Shown in pieces: positions 44,617 to 53,701 of a stretch of DNA of 64,000 nt. Source of the stretch: JAXHMM01 sp964528445 (GTDB lineage Bacteria > Bacteroidota > Rhodothermia > Balneolales > Balneolaceae); contig CAZGSL010000009.1 of the NCBI GenBank assembly GCA_964528445.1, forward strand, positions 8,513-72,512. Direction: 5' to 3'. A model generated the notes under the pieces. It saw nothing but the letters and a program-made list of their open reading frames with translations. It did no database searches and was not told where the DNA came from. The translations under genes were made by a program, and so were the position numbers. Positions within the stretch are counted from its first letter, which is position 1, and each line of letters opens with the position of its first letter.

Positions 44617-45408
44617 ATGGAGAACACCTTCAGATATACCCACGGGGAGACGGAGCTGGCCTGCCACCGGATTGGAGAGGGGAGGCCGCTGATCATCCTG
44701 CACGGATGGGGCAGCAGCAGCGGAGTTATGAAACCGCTGGCCAGCCAGCTGGCGGATCTGCGCACCTGCTACCTGGTGGACCTGCCCGGCTTCGGAGAGT
44801 CGCCCGCTCCGGAAGAGGCCTGGTCGGTGGACGACTACGCCGACCTCGTCGAGCGGTTTACGGCCGACATGGAGAAGGATTCGGCGGATCTACTGGTCCA
44901 CTCCTTCGGCGGACGCATCGCCCTGAAGCTGCTTTCGCGTCCCTCGGGCAGGGAACTTTTCGACAAGGTACTCATCACGGGTGGTGCCGGCATGAAACCA
45001 CGGCGGAGCCCGCTCTATTTTTTGAGAAAATATACCGCCAAACTACTGAAAGCTCCTTTTTTCCTCCTGCCCGCTTCCCTGCGCGAAAAGGGCCTGGACC
45101 GGCTGCGCGGAACCGCCGCCTGGAAGGCGCTGGGGTCGGGCGACTACGGCCGGAGCAGCGGAATCATGCGTGAAATCTTCGTCAAGACCGTAACCGAGCA
45201 CCTGGAAGGCTGTCTCCCGGACATTCCCCACGAAGTCCTTCTGCTGTGGGGCGAGCAGGACCGGATGACTCCTCTCTACCAGGCCGAACGGATGGAGAAG
45301 GGCCTGGAAAATTCGGCCCTGGTCACCATTGAGGGGGCCGGGCATTACGCCTTCCTGGACCGGCCCGGCCGATTTGTGCGCATCGCACGGGCCTTTTTCA
45401 AAGGCTAG
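44617..45408 (+). CDS. Alpha/beta-hydrolase
   Basis: 263 residues. Oxyanion-hole motif ILHGWGSSSG, nucleophile elbow LLVHSFGGRIAL (Ser), acid in LLLWGEQDRMTPL (Asp) and His in IEGAGHYAFLDRPGRF. Length and lid region (TAKLLKAPFFLLPASLREKG) fit small esterase/hydrolases of the 2-hydroxymuconate-semialdehyde hydrolase-like or MenH type. Substrate unknown. Divergent from the comEA gene. Confidence 0.87.
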   Translation: MENTFRYTHGETELACHRIGEGRPLIILHGWGSSSGVMKPLASQLADLRTCYLVDLPGFGESPAPEEAWSVDDYADLVERFTADMEKDSADLLVHSFGGRIALKLLSRPSGRELFDKVLITGGAGMKPRRSPLYFLRKYTAKLLKAPFFLLPASLREKGLDRLRGTAAWKALGSGDYGRSSGIMREIFVKTVTEHLEGCLPDIPHEVLLLWGEQDRMTPLYQAERMEKGLENSALVTIEGAGHYAFLDRPGRFVRIARAFFKG

Positions 45409-45429
45409 GGAACGACTTCGGACTCCGCT

Positions 45430-47286
45430 TCACTCCTCCCCTCCCGCCCGTTCGTAGTAAATGATTCCCCCGCCCGCGCCGCCGGAAAGAAATTCCGCCT
45501 CCCCGTCACCGTCCAGGTCGGCAAACCGGGGCGCGGCCAGGACCGGGGCGTTCATCGAAAAGGGAAGGGGTTCCCGACTGAATTCCGGCTGGCCGGCGGA
45601 TCCGGTATTGCGGTAGAAGAGGATCCCTTCCGAGCGGGTTCCCACAAACAGATCCAGGTCCCCGTCGCCATCTATGTCATACAATTCCGGTACGCTCCGG
45701 TGCTCGGCCTCCACGCCGGCAAACGCATCCTCTTCCAGAACGAATTCAGGCTCCTCCCCGCTCCCCTCGTTCCGGTAGAAATGGACCTCGCCGCCCGAGC
45801 TCCCCACAAACAGGTCCAGGTCCCCGTCGCCGTCTATGTCGCCGAGCACAGGGGCGCTGTTGCTGCCCCGTTCCAGTTCGAGGTAGGTATCGCTGACGGA
45901 CGCAAAGCCGTCCCCCGTGTTCCTGTAGTACGCGATCTCACCTCCCCAGGTACCGAGCAGCAGATCCTCCCGGCCATCCCCGTCCAGGTCGCCCAGGGCG
46001 GGAGCGTAGTGGTAGGCATCCGGCAAATCCATGGCCCCGTTCATGTAAAAGGCCGGCCCGTCGGCTTCCCCCCGGTTCTCAAAAGGGTAGACCCTCGAGC
46101 TGTTCCCGCCCGCCGGATCAATCTTGCTGGCCAGAAGCAGTTCGACCCGCCCGTCGCCGTCCAGGTCGCCCGCCGCGGGTATGCTCTCATTTCCAATGTC
46201 AACTCCGTCCAGGAAACGGCTGGTACGCTGCTCGTACGTACCGCCCTCTGTCCGCTCGTAGTAGTGAAAATTCTCGGCAAGGGTCCGGCTCGCGTTGTAG
46301 GCGCCCCCCAGGACGCCGACGAAGAGATCGTGGTCGCCGTCCCCGTCCCAGTCGGCAAAGGCCGGGGCGTTATATCCGCTCGATTCAACGGGCTGGGAGG
46401 GCGGGAACAGCGTGGGGTCTCCCTGCATTTCCGGACTGCTGCAGGATCCCTCGTTCTCGATGAGAAGGAGGCCGGGCTCAAAGAAATCCCCCCAGAACAG
46501 GTCCTGGTCCCCGTCGCTGTCGATGTCCACGAAGGTCATGGTATTGGCCCCGTGCAGCGTTCCAAACTGGTTGACAATCTCAATGCCCTGAAACTTCTTG
46601 TTGACCAGCTCAAAGCGGGGGACCCCCCGATCGTCTCTTCCCGTGGACGCATAGCGCATGACCGTGCCGTCCAGCCGCCCGATAAACAGGTCGAGTCTGC
46701 CGTCGCAGTCAATGTCGGTGACATTGGGAATATTCTGCCGGTCCGAGAAGATGGGCGTGCCGCCGGCATCTTTCAGCGAATCGGCCACGAGGGTAAAGTC
46801 GGGATCGCCGGGAGTGCCGTCGTTGCGGTAGTAGCGAATATAGCTGTATGGCTGTTCGGCAATCAGGTCGAAATCCCCGTCCTGGTCCATGTCCACAAAC
46901 CGATACCACTCCCCGATCTCCAGATCCCTGAACCGGTCGCTGCGCCACTCCAGTTCCGGCGAACCTCCCGAGGAGGTATTCTCGAAAAACATGAGCCGGT
47001 TCGTATTCTCCTGTACGAAAAGATCGGAATCGCCGTCGCCGTCTATGTCCAGGAACTGGGGACGCGGATTGTTGAATCCGCCCAGGAAGGGATAGCCGAA
47101 CCTGGTACCCGTGGTATCGTATACCGGGAAAGGATCTACCGCCCGTTCAAACGCGTCCGCTGCCACGGTCTCCTCGGCCTGCTCTCCGGCGGTGCGCATG
47201 CCGCTGCATCCGGCAGCCAGGAACAGCGCAGCGGCGATGAGCAGAAGAGGGGCGCGGGCGGATGTCATGTCGCAAACGCTGTCCAT
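45430..47286 (-). CDS. Exported lipoprotein with about ten VCBS/FG-GAP calcium-binding repeats
   Basis: Start at ATG 47286, sharing one base with the upstream stop (TGATG); MTSARAPLLLIAAALFLAAGC (47268) is an alternative. Lipobox LAAGC. Then ten DxDGDGxxDLF-type loops spaced roughly 50-60 residues (DIDGDGDSDLFV near 75, DIDGDGDLDLFVGS, DLDGDGEAEFLSGG near the end), the mark of a seven-bladed integrin-alpha-like propeller binding calcium. Likely surface or periplasmic. Partner of the YncE-like and choice-of-anchor B genes upstream. Confidence 0.85.
   Translation of the reverse strand: MDSVCDMTSARAPLLLIAAALFLAAGCSGMRTAGEQAEETVAADAFERAVDPFPVYDTTGTRFGYPFLGGFNNPRPQFLDIDGDGDSDLFVQENTNRLMFFENTSSGGSPELEWRSDRFRDLEIGEWYRFVDMDQDGDFDLIAEQPYSYIRYYRNDGTPGDPDFTLVADSLKDAGGTPIFSDRQNIPNVTDIDCDGRLDLFIGRLDGTVMRYASTGRDDRGVPRFELVNKKFQGIEIVNQFGTLHGANTMTFVDIDSDGDQDLFWGDFFEPGLLLIENEGSCSSPEMQGDPTLFPPSQPVESSGYNAPAFADWDGDGDHDLFVGVLGGAYNASRTLAENFHYYERTEGGTYEQRTSRFLDGVDIGNESIPAAGDLDGDGRVELLLASKIDPAGGNSSRVYPFENRGEADGPAFYMNGAMDLPDAYHYAPALGDLDGDGREDLLLGTWGGEIAYYRNTGDGFASVSDTYLELERGSNSAPVLGDIDGDGDLDLFVGSSGGEVHFYRNEGSGEEPEFVLEEDAFAGVEAEHRSVPELYDIDGDGDLDLFVGTRSEGILFYRNTGSAGQPEFSREPLPFSMNAPVLAAPRFADLDGDGEAEFLSGGAGGGIIYYERAGGEE
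45641..45840. repeat. Near-identical 38-base repeat pair inside the VCBS gene
   Basis: 45641-45678 and 45803-45840 differ in 2 of 38 bases and are 162 bases apart. Both encode the same DIDGDGDLDLFVGT/S loop. The similarity at DNA level, not only protein level, hints at a recent duplication or gene conversion between propeller blades. Confidence 0.6.
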
Positions 47287-48401
47287 CACCACCGGGGGCG
47301 TGTACCTATCCCCGTGGCGTAGGCCTCGACTTCAATCACCTTCTCAATGGTATTCGTGGCGGTATTGATGACGGTAATCGTGCCGGGCGGATCGGCATCG
47401 GGCCGGGGCTGGCTCGGCTGATAGGTCCCCTGCCGGTTGTTGTTTGAAATGTAAAGATAGGAGCCGTCCGCGGAAAGCGCGCTTCCGTGGGGCTCGGCCA
47501 GGCCGTTACCCTCAATCACCGTCTCCACCGATCTTGTCTCCATATTCAACACCGTCACCGTATGCGCGCCCTTGTTCCCAAAATAGACGCGCCGGCCGTC
47601 TGCCGAGTACACCGGGTGCCAGGGACGGGCGTTGACGTCAATCGTATCGGTCACTTCCGGCGAGGCCGGATTCGCTATATCCAGGACCAGCACCTGGCCG
47701 GAAACTTCTCCCGTAACCACCATTGTCTCGCCGTCGGGCGAAATGGCGAAGTCGACAAATACGTGTGTGCTGCCCGGATACGTAGCCAGGTCCGTCTCCC
47801 CGGATTCGGGATCGAGCGACAGAATCTGGTTTTCCGCCAGGCTCGCGACGTAGGTCCGGATTCCGTCGGGGGCGGTCGCTATCGCGTGGGGACGAGCGAA
47901 AAAGGTGGGAATTTCCTCCTGCAGCGTCATGTCGCTGCGGCGTATGAGCCCGATGCTCTGGGGCGGATTAACCGCGCTCATCGAGCGGCCGACCAAAAGA
48001 AGATCGCGCGTGGGGTGCAGGGAAATAAGGCCGGGCACCTCCATCTCCGCCTGGCCGACGAGCTCGTTCTGCCGGTTGAACTTAAGCACGCGGTTTTCCC
48101 CGATCAGGGTCACATACCAGTGGGAGCCGTCGGGTTCGGCCACCGTGTGGTGAGGCTTGGCATTGGCTGAAAAACCGAGCTCCTGCAGATCGATGTGATC
48201 CACAATCTCATTGGATGCCACATCGATGACCGAGAGGGTGGCCGCTCCCTGGTTGCAGACGTAGATACGCTGGTCCTGGGCGGCATCGGTCGCTTCCGCC
48301 CCGCTTCCCTGTCCCAGGACGGCAAGCTGCGTCCCGGCGAAGGCCAGCAAGAAGGTTGCCAATAGCGCACTGCGCAACAGGTTGTACGTCACTTTTCGCA
48401 T
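47286..48401 (-). CDS. Exported YncE-like beta-propeller protein
   Basis: 371 residues from ATG 48401 (MRKVTYNLLRSALLATFLLA), a signal peptide; an upstream ATG at 48419 is also possible. The rest is made of repeats such as YVCNQGAATLSVIDVASNEI, TYVASLAENQILSLDPESGE, VYFGNKGAHTVTVLNMETRS, YISNNNRQG: the YncE/YVTN propeller pattern. Terminal VIEVEAYATGIGTRPRW. Function unknown; the family is secreted or periplasmic. 1-base overlap with the VCBS gene indicates coupling. Confidence 0.85.
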   Translation of the reverse strand: MRKVTYNLLRSALLATFLLAFAGTQLAVLGQGSGAEATDAAQDQRIYVCNQGAATLSVIDVASNEIVDHIDLQELGFSANAKPHHTVAEPDGSHWYVTLIGENRVLKFNRQNELVGQAEMEVPGLISLHPTRDLLLVGRSMSAVNPPQSIGLIRRSDMTLQEEIPTFFARPHAIATAPDGIRTYVASLAENQILSLDPESGETDLATYPGSTHVFVDFAISPDGETMVVTGEVSGQVLVLDIANPASPEVTDTIDVNARPWHPVYSADGRRVYFGNKGAHTVTVLNMETRSVETVIEGNGLAEPHGSALSADGSYLYISNNNRQGTYQPSQPRPDADPPGTITVINTATNTIEKVIEVEAYATGIGTRPRW

Positions 48402-48496
48402 ATTGATCCCAATGTCCATTCAATTAGAAGCCGGGCATAATGACCTGCCTTCAGGAGGATCTCCATGAACGTAAGCGGGCCGGAGCCCCGTGTGCG

Positions 48497-50905
48497 CTAC
48501 AGGTCCTGCTCCTGTTTCTCCAGGATGAACAGTCCCTCCTGCATACTGGTCATGATCACGATGCCGCTGTCGAAGTACGGGTAATTGCTCCACGTGCCGG
48601 CAAAGCCCGGGGAATCCTCTCCGAACGGCTCCGTATCGAAGGAACCGGTCTTGGTGGGGTTTTCCGGATCGCTCACATCCAGCACCTGCAGCCCACTGAC
48701 ATAATTCGACTGGTACATCGTGGTACCCTTGATGTAGAGGTTGTGGTCGGAAGCGGAATTGTCCAGCAGGTACTCGCGGACAAACTGCGGATCGTCGAGG
48801 TCCGTCAGGTCCCATATGAGGGTGCGGGTCCGGTCCACATTGCCGTTAAGTTCGTCCAGCTCGTCGTTCTGGAAGAAGTAACGCTGGTCTTCCGTGAACC
48901 AGCCCTGGTGCACGTAACCGTAATCGGGATAGGAGGCGGTCGCTATCGCTTCCGGATTCTCCTTGTCCGTAACGTCGGCAATGCTGAGCGCCGTCTCATT
49001 GGCGCCGATGCAGATTTCACGGCCTTCGTAATCGGCATCCGGCCCGTTATAGGTTACGCACTGGGCGTCGTGGGTGTAGCCGGTTCCGCTGCGGCCCGTG
49101 GAGGGATCGGAAAAACAGCCGGCGAAGCTCGGGTTCGTAGGATCCTGTATGTTGATCATGTGGAGGCCGCCTCCGCACGTCTGTCCCCCGCCGCTGCTTC
49201 CGACCGCATAGGCGAAGCCGGTATCGGTATTAATGACGATGTTGTGCGCACTGTGAATTCCGTCGTAGTGCGCCGTCTCCTCAAAAGTCTCCGGCGTTCC
49301 GTCGAAATCCCGCAGGTTGGTCAGATCAAATACCTGCATGCCGTGCATGTCGGCATTGTCGGATACCACATAGGCGTGATTCTCATACACCTTGATGTCG
49401 CGCCAGCTGCTCGACTGGGCGCTTTCAGGCATCGGAAGATCGCCAATATAAACGGGATTGCCGGGATTGCTCACGTCGACAAATGAAGTTCCGTCAATCC
49501 GTCCGACGAGAGCGTATTCCTTTCCGGTCTGGGGATCGGTCCAGCCCCAGATGTCGTTCAGCGAAACACCGCGGTCGCCGCCGATTTCTCTAATGGGCAG
49601 GAAGGAGAGCAGATCCACATTGCTGCAGCTGAACATGCTCGCCTCTCCCTCGGAGCATTCCACCCGGTTGCCGGTGATAGGCTCGAGGGCAGAACTTCCT
49701 TCCGGAATGACCGTCGTCGCTACAGACCACATTCCGGAATTTTCGTCTCTTTCCAGAATCGCGGCGGTTCCGGCCCCGTGGTCGGCACCGACGAGCCCGG
49801 CTACGGCGACATTGCCATCCACAGCAAAAGTCCCCGCGAATTCGTCATCTTCCCCGCGTTCGGGGCCGCCCAGCTTTTCAGCACCGGCCCATCCGCTGCC
49901 GTCCGCCGAACGCTGGTACCGGTAGAGCGCTCCTCGTCCCCCGTCGGCGTTCGGTGCGCCAATCCACGCTTCCGAACCGACAAAAGCCAGTGAGGAGCCA
50001 AACTGGTAAAATGGTCCGCCGTCGAAGGCCACGAGCCTTCCGCTTGTGTTCCAGCTGTCGGACTCGTCGTCCCGCTCAAACAGGAACACGGCGCCCGAAG
50101 CCGCGTCGTGACCCGGCGCGCTGACAAGCGCCTCGTCTCCGTCCAGCGTCAATGTGGCACCGAAGCCGGCATCTTCATCGACCAGGTTCGTCGCAAGGGT
50201 GGCCTCCATCGACCACTCTCCCATGCCGTTGCCCTGGAAGACGTACACCGCGCCTCCCTCATCCTGGGGAGCTCCCACCAGCAGCCGGGAATCCTCCACG
50301 GAAAGGGCCGATCCGAAGCCGAGACCACTCGAGGTATCCGGATTGGCAATACGGGTCTCCTGCGTCCACGATCCCGCTTCGCCGCGCCGGTATACATAAA
50401 CAGCCCCGACATCGTCCTGCTCGTCGGGTGCCCCTACAAAGGCCAGGTCGCCGCTGAGCGCCACGCTTTCACTGAATCCCGTCTCCTCGCTGGTATCGGC
50501 CAGGACGATCCGGTCGGTCTCACTCCATGATCCGTCCCCGGAACGCTCAAATACATAAACCGCACCCCGTCCGTCGGCCTGGTCCGGCGCGCCGATCAGC
50601 ACACGGTTTGCCGCGGCTCCCAGGGCGGACCCGAACCCGTCGCCAATCTCACCCTGCGAGGGACGAAGAATGGATTGCTGGACCCAGCCGGTACCGGATC
50701 GGCTGTAGACATAGACCAGACCGGACTGGTGCACGTTGGCCGGTTCGCCGATGAATACCGAGCCATCGGCCACCGCTACAGCCTGGCCGAAGCCCTGCAT
50801 CAGCGCTTCGGCATCACCCGAAGCATTCGTCTGCGCATGCGCGTTAAAAGAGAGGAACGTGAGAGGAAGAAAAAGTGCAAAAGACAGTACCAGGAAACGT
50901 TTCAT
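48497..50905 (-). CDS. Exported choice-of-anchor B protein with FG-GAP repeats
   Basis: 802 residues from ATG 50905 (MKRFLVLSFALFLPLTFLSF, signal peptide to about AHA-Q). Residues about 30-390 contain repeated FG-GAP-type blades (SGDLAFVGAPDEQDDVGAVY, DSRLLVGAPQDEGGAVYVFQ). About 400-790 are the choice-of-anchor B part with LVIVD-like repeats (LSLNDIWGWTDPQTGKEYAL, GMQVFDLTNLRDFDGTPETF, GLQVLDVSDPENPTKTGSFD). No type IX C-terminal sorting domain or LPXTG was seen. Exported, probably outer surface. Confidence 0.88.
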   Translation of the reverse strand: MKRFLVLSFALFLPLTFLSFNAHAQTNASGDAEALMQGFGQAVAVADGSVFIGEPANVHQSGLVYVYSRSGTGWVQQSILRPSQGEIGDGFGSALGAAANRVLIGAPDQADGRGAVYVFERSGDGSWSETDRIVLADTSEETGFSESVALSGDLAFVGAPDEQDDVGAVYVYRRGEAGSWTQETRIANPDTSSGLGFGSALSVEDSRLLVGAPQDEGGAVYVFQGNGMGEWSMEATLATNLVDEDAGFGATLTLDGDEALVSAPGHDAASGAVFLFERDDESDSWNTSGRLVAFDGGPFYQFGSSLAFVGSEAWIGAPNADGGRGALYRYQRSADGSGWAGAEKLGGPERGEDDEFAGTFAVDGNVAVAGLVGADHGAGTAAILERDENSGMWSVATTVIPEGSSALEPITGNRVECSEGEASMFSCSNVDLLSFLPIREIGGDRGVSLNDIWGWTDPQTGKEYALVGRIDGTSFVDVSNPGNPVYIGDLPMPESAQSSSWRDIKVYENHAYVVSDNADMHGMQVFDLTNLRDFDGTPETFEETAHYDGIHSAHNIVINTDTGFAYAVGSSGGGQTCGGGLHMINIQDPTNPSFAGCFSDPSTGRSGTGYTHDAQCVTYNGPDADYEGREICIGANETALSIADVTDKENPEAIATASYPDYGYVHQGWFTEDQRYFFQNDELDELNGNVDRTRTLIWDLTDLDDPQFVREYLLDNSASDHNLYIKGTTMYQSNYVSGLQVLDVSDPENPTKTGSFDTEPFGEDSPGFAGTWSNYPYFDSGIVIMTSMQEGLFILEKQEQDL

Positions 50906-51039
50906 GGAAAGCGGGATTTTGTCAGAGTTTGAGTCACGTACGCCTATAAAATCACACAAACACAGCTGATAAGCAAAAATCACAAAGTAACAAAGTGTAA
51001 AGACAAAGGCAGGCGTTTCGACCAACACCGCACGGGGAT

Positions 51040-51495
51040 TTACCCGCGGGGATTCCCCTCCTTTTGGCTCCCGTGCACCAGCTCTCCTCCCAGGTAGTTG
51101 GCCACGCCGAGCAGCAGAATGCCGGCCCCGGCGGCCGCCATCTCCCAGGGTCCCGGGGCTTCCCAGCCGGATTCAGTCTGCCAGCGTATTCCCGCAAGCA
51201 GGCCGAAGAGAATCAGCAGGACGAACTCTGTCATGCCGTGCCAGGCGGCGGTCACCAGCCTGCCGGAATCCCTGATGCGCAGGTAATCCCAGTAGCCGAA
51301 AACGGCCGCGGACATCCCGGCCGCTGCTCCTCCCGCCATGCACCAGCCCGAGGCCGCATGCAGGGAGGCCTCTCCCCACCAAAACCCCGCCAGGTCGAAC
51401 AGGAAGGCCATGGGAAAAAGCCCGGCGGGAAAATGCACCAGCATGACATGTATGGGATGTCCCCCGAGGCGTCCCCTTTTCAGTCCCTCAATCAT
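51040..51495 (-). CDS. DUF2231-like small membrane protein
   Basis: 151 residues from ATG 51495; the frame is open further upstream but that overlaps the preceding gene. GHPIHVMLVHFPAGLFPMAF at the N-terminus is the DUF2231 pattern, followed by about four membrane helices. Such proteins are found next to electron-transfer or heme-related genes, mostly uncharacterised. Follows a second membrane protein after 17 bases and ends before the choice-of-anchor B gene. Confidence 0.78.
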   Translation of the reverse strand: MIEGLKRGRLGGHPIHVMLVHFPAGLFPMAFLFDLAGFWWGEASLHAASGWCMAGGAAAGMSAAVFGYWDYLRIRDSGRLVTAAWHGMTEFVLLILFGLLAGIRWQTESGWEAPGPWEMAAAGAGILLLGVANYLGGELVHGSQKEGNPRG

Positions 51496-51512
51496 AACCC
51501 GTTTCTGAACCG

Positions 51513-51890
51513 CTAGATGAAGACGGCATAGAGAAGGATCACGAAGGCTGACACGGCTGCCAGGGCGTGCACCACCGCCAGCCATTTGGGAATGGATTTC
51601 TTCTGCAGGTCACGGCCGAACATGACGAAGCCCCCCAGGGCCGCCACCACAAAGATAAGGGTGCTGATCATCAGCAGGGACTCTCCCTGGCGGAGGTAGG
51701 CGATGATCAGCAGCACCAGCGCCACGGCCGCGGAGGCGCCGTGGGAGTACACCACCCCTTTAGGAGTTTCCTCATCTTTTAGTACTTTTGTGATAAGCAC
51801 AAGGCCCAGAACGGCGGCCAGTGCGAAGAGAATAACGGTGGTAATAAGCATATCGGAACCGTCCATGGTTTTCGTTACTGTTGTACCCAT
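51513..51890 (-). CDS. Small membrane protein with four helices, unknown function
   Basis: 125 residues from ATG 51890; starts at 51866 (MDGSDML) or 51851 are also possible. Four hydrophobic segments (ILFALAAVLGLVLITKVL; ASAAVALVLLIIAY; LLMISTLIFVVAALGGFVMF; WLAVVHALAAVSAFVILLYA), small loops. No family recognised. Divergently placed from an ECF sigma gene with only 39 bases between starts, so the two promoters must overlap. Confidence 0.7.
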   Translation of the reverse strand: MGTTVTKTMDGSDMLITTVILFALAAVLGLVLITKVLKDEETPKGVVYSHGASAAVALVLLIIAYLRQGESLLMISTLIFVVAALGGFVMFGRDLQKKSIPKWLAVVHALAAVSAFVILLYAVFI

Positions 51891-51929
51891 TGGATGGGAG
51901 AAACCGTGAAAGGTTACAAACGTGAATTC

Positions 51930-52637
51930 ATGAATTCGCAAAACGGCAGGAAAAGCGGACGGACCTTCGTTGACCACACCCGTTTCGAGGATGTGCCGGA
52001 CAAAGAGCTGGTGGAACGGATCATCGCCGGGGAGCGGGAGCTCTACGAAGTGATTATGAGGCGCTACAATCAGCAGCTCTACCGTATTACCTGGTCATAC
52101 CTGTCCGACGAGGAGGCGGTGAGGGATACGATGCAGTCGGCCTATATCAAGGCATTCGAAAAACTCGACACCTTCCGGGGAGAGGCCCGGTTCTCCACCT
52201 GGCTGGTTCGCATTGCCATCAACGAGGCGCTTCAGGCGGTCCGGAACCGCAAAAAGAGGGGAGAGAAAATTTCTGTAACCGAGCTGCTTCAGAATCATCA
52301 AATGGTTGCGAGCAGAAACAAGAATCCGGCTATGGAAACGGAACGGAACGACCTGATGGAGCGACTGGAGGAAGCCATAGAGGGACTGCCCCCCAAGTAC
52401 CGTTCGGTATTCGTCATGAGAGAGGTGGAGCAGATGAGCACGCGGGAAACCGCCGACTGCCTGGACATCACCCGCTCCAATGTGAAAGTGCGGCTCCATC
52501 GCGCCCGGAACATGCTCCGCGATCATCTGGAGGAGATAAGCGACCTGGACGACCTGCTGGAGTTCAAGGGCCGGCGATGCGACGCCATGGTCAGCCAGGT
52601 GATGAAGGCCCTTGAAAAGAAAAGGAAACAACCCTGA
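51930..52637 (+). CDS. ECF-type RNA polymerase sigma factor with C-terminal extension
   Basis: 235 residues from ATG 51930. Region 2 ELYEVIMRRYNQQLYRITWS and YIKAFEKLDTFRGEARFSTW; region 4 LPPKYRSVFVMREVEQMSTR, DCLDITRSNVKVRLHRARN. The last 35 residues (SDLDDLLEFKGRRCDAMVSQ) follow the F..xRCDxxVxxV tail of a Bacteroidota ECF subgroup. No anti-sigma gene is beside it. The short divergent gap to the membrane pair suggests these are targets or partners. Confidence 0.92.
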   Translation: MNSQNGRKSGRTFVDHTRFEDVPDKELVERIIAGERELYEVIMRRYNQQLYRITWSYLSDEEAVRDTMQSAYIKAFEKLDTFRGEARFSTWLVRIAINEALQAVRNRKKRGEKISVTELLQNHQMVASRNKNPAMETERNDLMERLEEAIEGLPPKYRSVFVMREVEQMSTRETADCLDITRSNVKVRLHRARNMLRDHLEEISDLDDLLEFKGRRCDAMVSQVMKALEKKRKQP

Positions 52638-52649
52638 AAAGCCGGCCTC

Positions 52650-53606
52650 TCAGGATTCCCCCTCAAGTTCCCGCTCCTTGAACTCCTCGTCAAAGTAGTG
52701 GTACCACTTCCGGAAGGGTTTGAACGCGTCTTCCGGATCGAAGGGACGCTTGTACTCGCTCCGGCGACACTCCTCGCTGCAGCACCCCTCCATCAGCCGC
52801 GCCCCCTCCTCCGAGCAGACAAAGAGCTTGTTGCACTCCATGTTGGCGCAGTTGATGTAGGTGTCGGCCGGCTTTCCGGTGATCTCGCAGCGGGCGATCG
52901 GCTCCATATCCTCCTCGTTGACCGGCACCACCAGACGATCGTCGAAGACAAAGCATTTTCCCTTGAAATGCTCGCCTCCCTCCTCCTCGGCGTAACGCAG
53001 GATGCCGCCGCGGAGCTGGCGGACGTCATTCCATCCTTTCCGCTTCATCAGGGCGGAGAATTTCTCGCAGCGTATGCCCCCCGTGCAGTACATCAGCACC
53101 TTTCTGTCCTTGTCTGCCGAAAGCTCCTCCAGCCATCCCGGGAAATCGTAAAAGTTCTCCACCGTAGGAGTCAGGGCTCCCTCGAAATGACCGATTCTGG
53201 ATTCGTAGTCGTTGCGGACGTCAATCAGCACGTAATCCTCCTCCGTCTCCAGGGTCCGCTTCCACTCCCGGGGCTCCAGGTACGCTCCCCCCTCGTCGGG
53301 ATCAACCTCCTCCTTGTGAAGGGAGACTATCTCCTCGCGGGTCTTGCAGGTCAGCCGCGGGAAAGGGATAAAATCGCAGGTACCGGTCTTGTAATCGATA
53401 TTCTCAAACCCCTCCTTGCTTCCGAGATACTCCTTGTACCGCCGTATCTGCTCCGGAGTGCCCCCCAGCGTGCCGTTGATTCCCTCCCGGCCGATATAGA
53501 TGCGGCCCTTCACTCCCAGTTTCCGGCAGAAGCGGTGATGCTCCCTGCAGAATTCGCCGGGATCCCCGATCTCATGAAAGCGGTAGTACAGGATGACTTC
53601 GTACAT
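52650..53606 (-). CDS. trhO: tRNA U34 hydroxylase / rhodanese-like protein TrhO (YceA)
   Basis: 318 residues. N-terminal ferredoxin-like half (MYEVILYYRFHEIGDPGEFC, VKGRIYIGREGINGTLGG) and rhodanese domain with active-site loop MYCTGGIRCEKFSALMKRKG (Cys in CTGG). C-terminal Cys-rich part (CANMECNKLF, MEGCCSEECRRS) binds metal. Catalyses prephenate-independent ho5U34 formation in tRNA. Convergent with the sigma-factor gene (12-base gap). Confidence 0.93.
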   Translation of the reverse strand: MYEVILYYRFHEIGDPGEFCREHHRFCRKLGVKGRIYIGREGINGTLGGTPEQIRRYKEYLGSKEGFENIDYKTGTCDFIPFPRLTCKTREEIVSLHKEEVDPDEGGAYLEPREWKRTLETEEDYVLIDVRNDYESRIGHFEGALTPTVENFYDFPGWLEELSADKDRKVLMYCTGGIRCEKFSALMKRKGWNDVRQLRGGILRYAEEEGGEHFKGKCFVFDDRLVVPVNEEDMEPIARCEITGKPADTYINCANMECNKLFVCSEEGARLMEGCCSEECRRSEYKRPFDPEDAFKPFRKWYHYFDEEFKERELEGES

Positions 53607-53701
53607 ATCTTTATTATCTATCTCGCAGTGTGGCGTGATGGGTTTTACGTTTTCGGGTCCGCAGGGAGTAAAATAAGATTAATAATCCACGGAACGAACC
53701 C

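Noticed and set aside
45430..47286. A CRISPR-like array suggested by the repeated DNA in the VCBS gene
   Set aside because: The repeats are coding, unevenly spaced, in frame and vary between copies.
45700..47322. A 540-codon open frame on the plus strand opposite the VCBS gene
   Set aside because: Its regular repeats mirror the calcium-loop codons of the real gene; no start context or domain.
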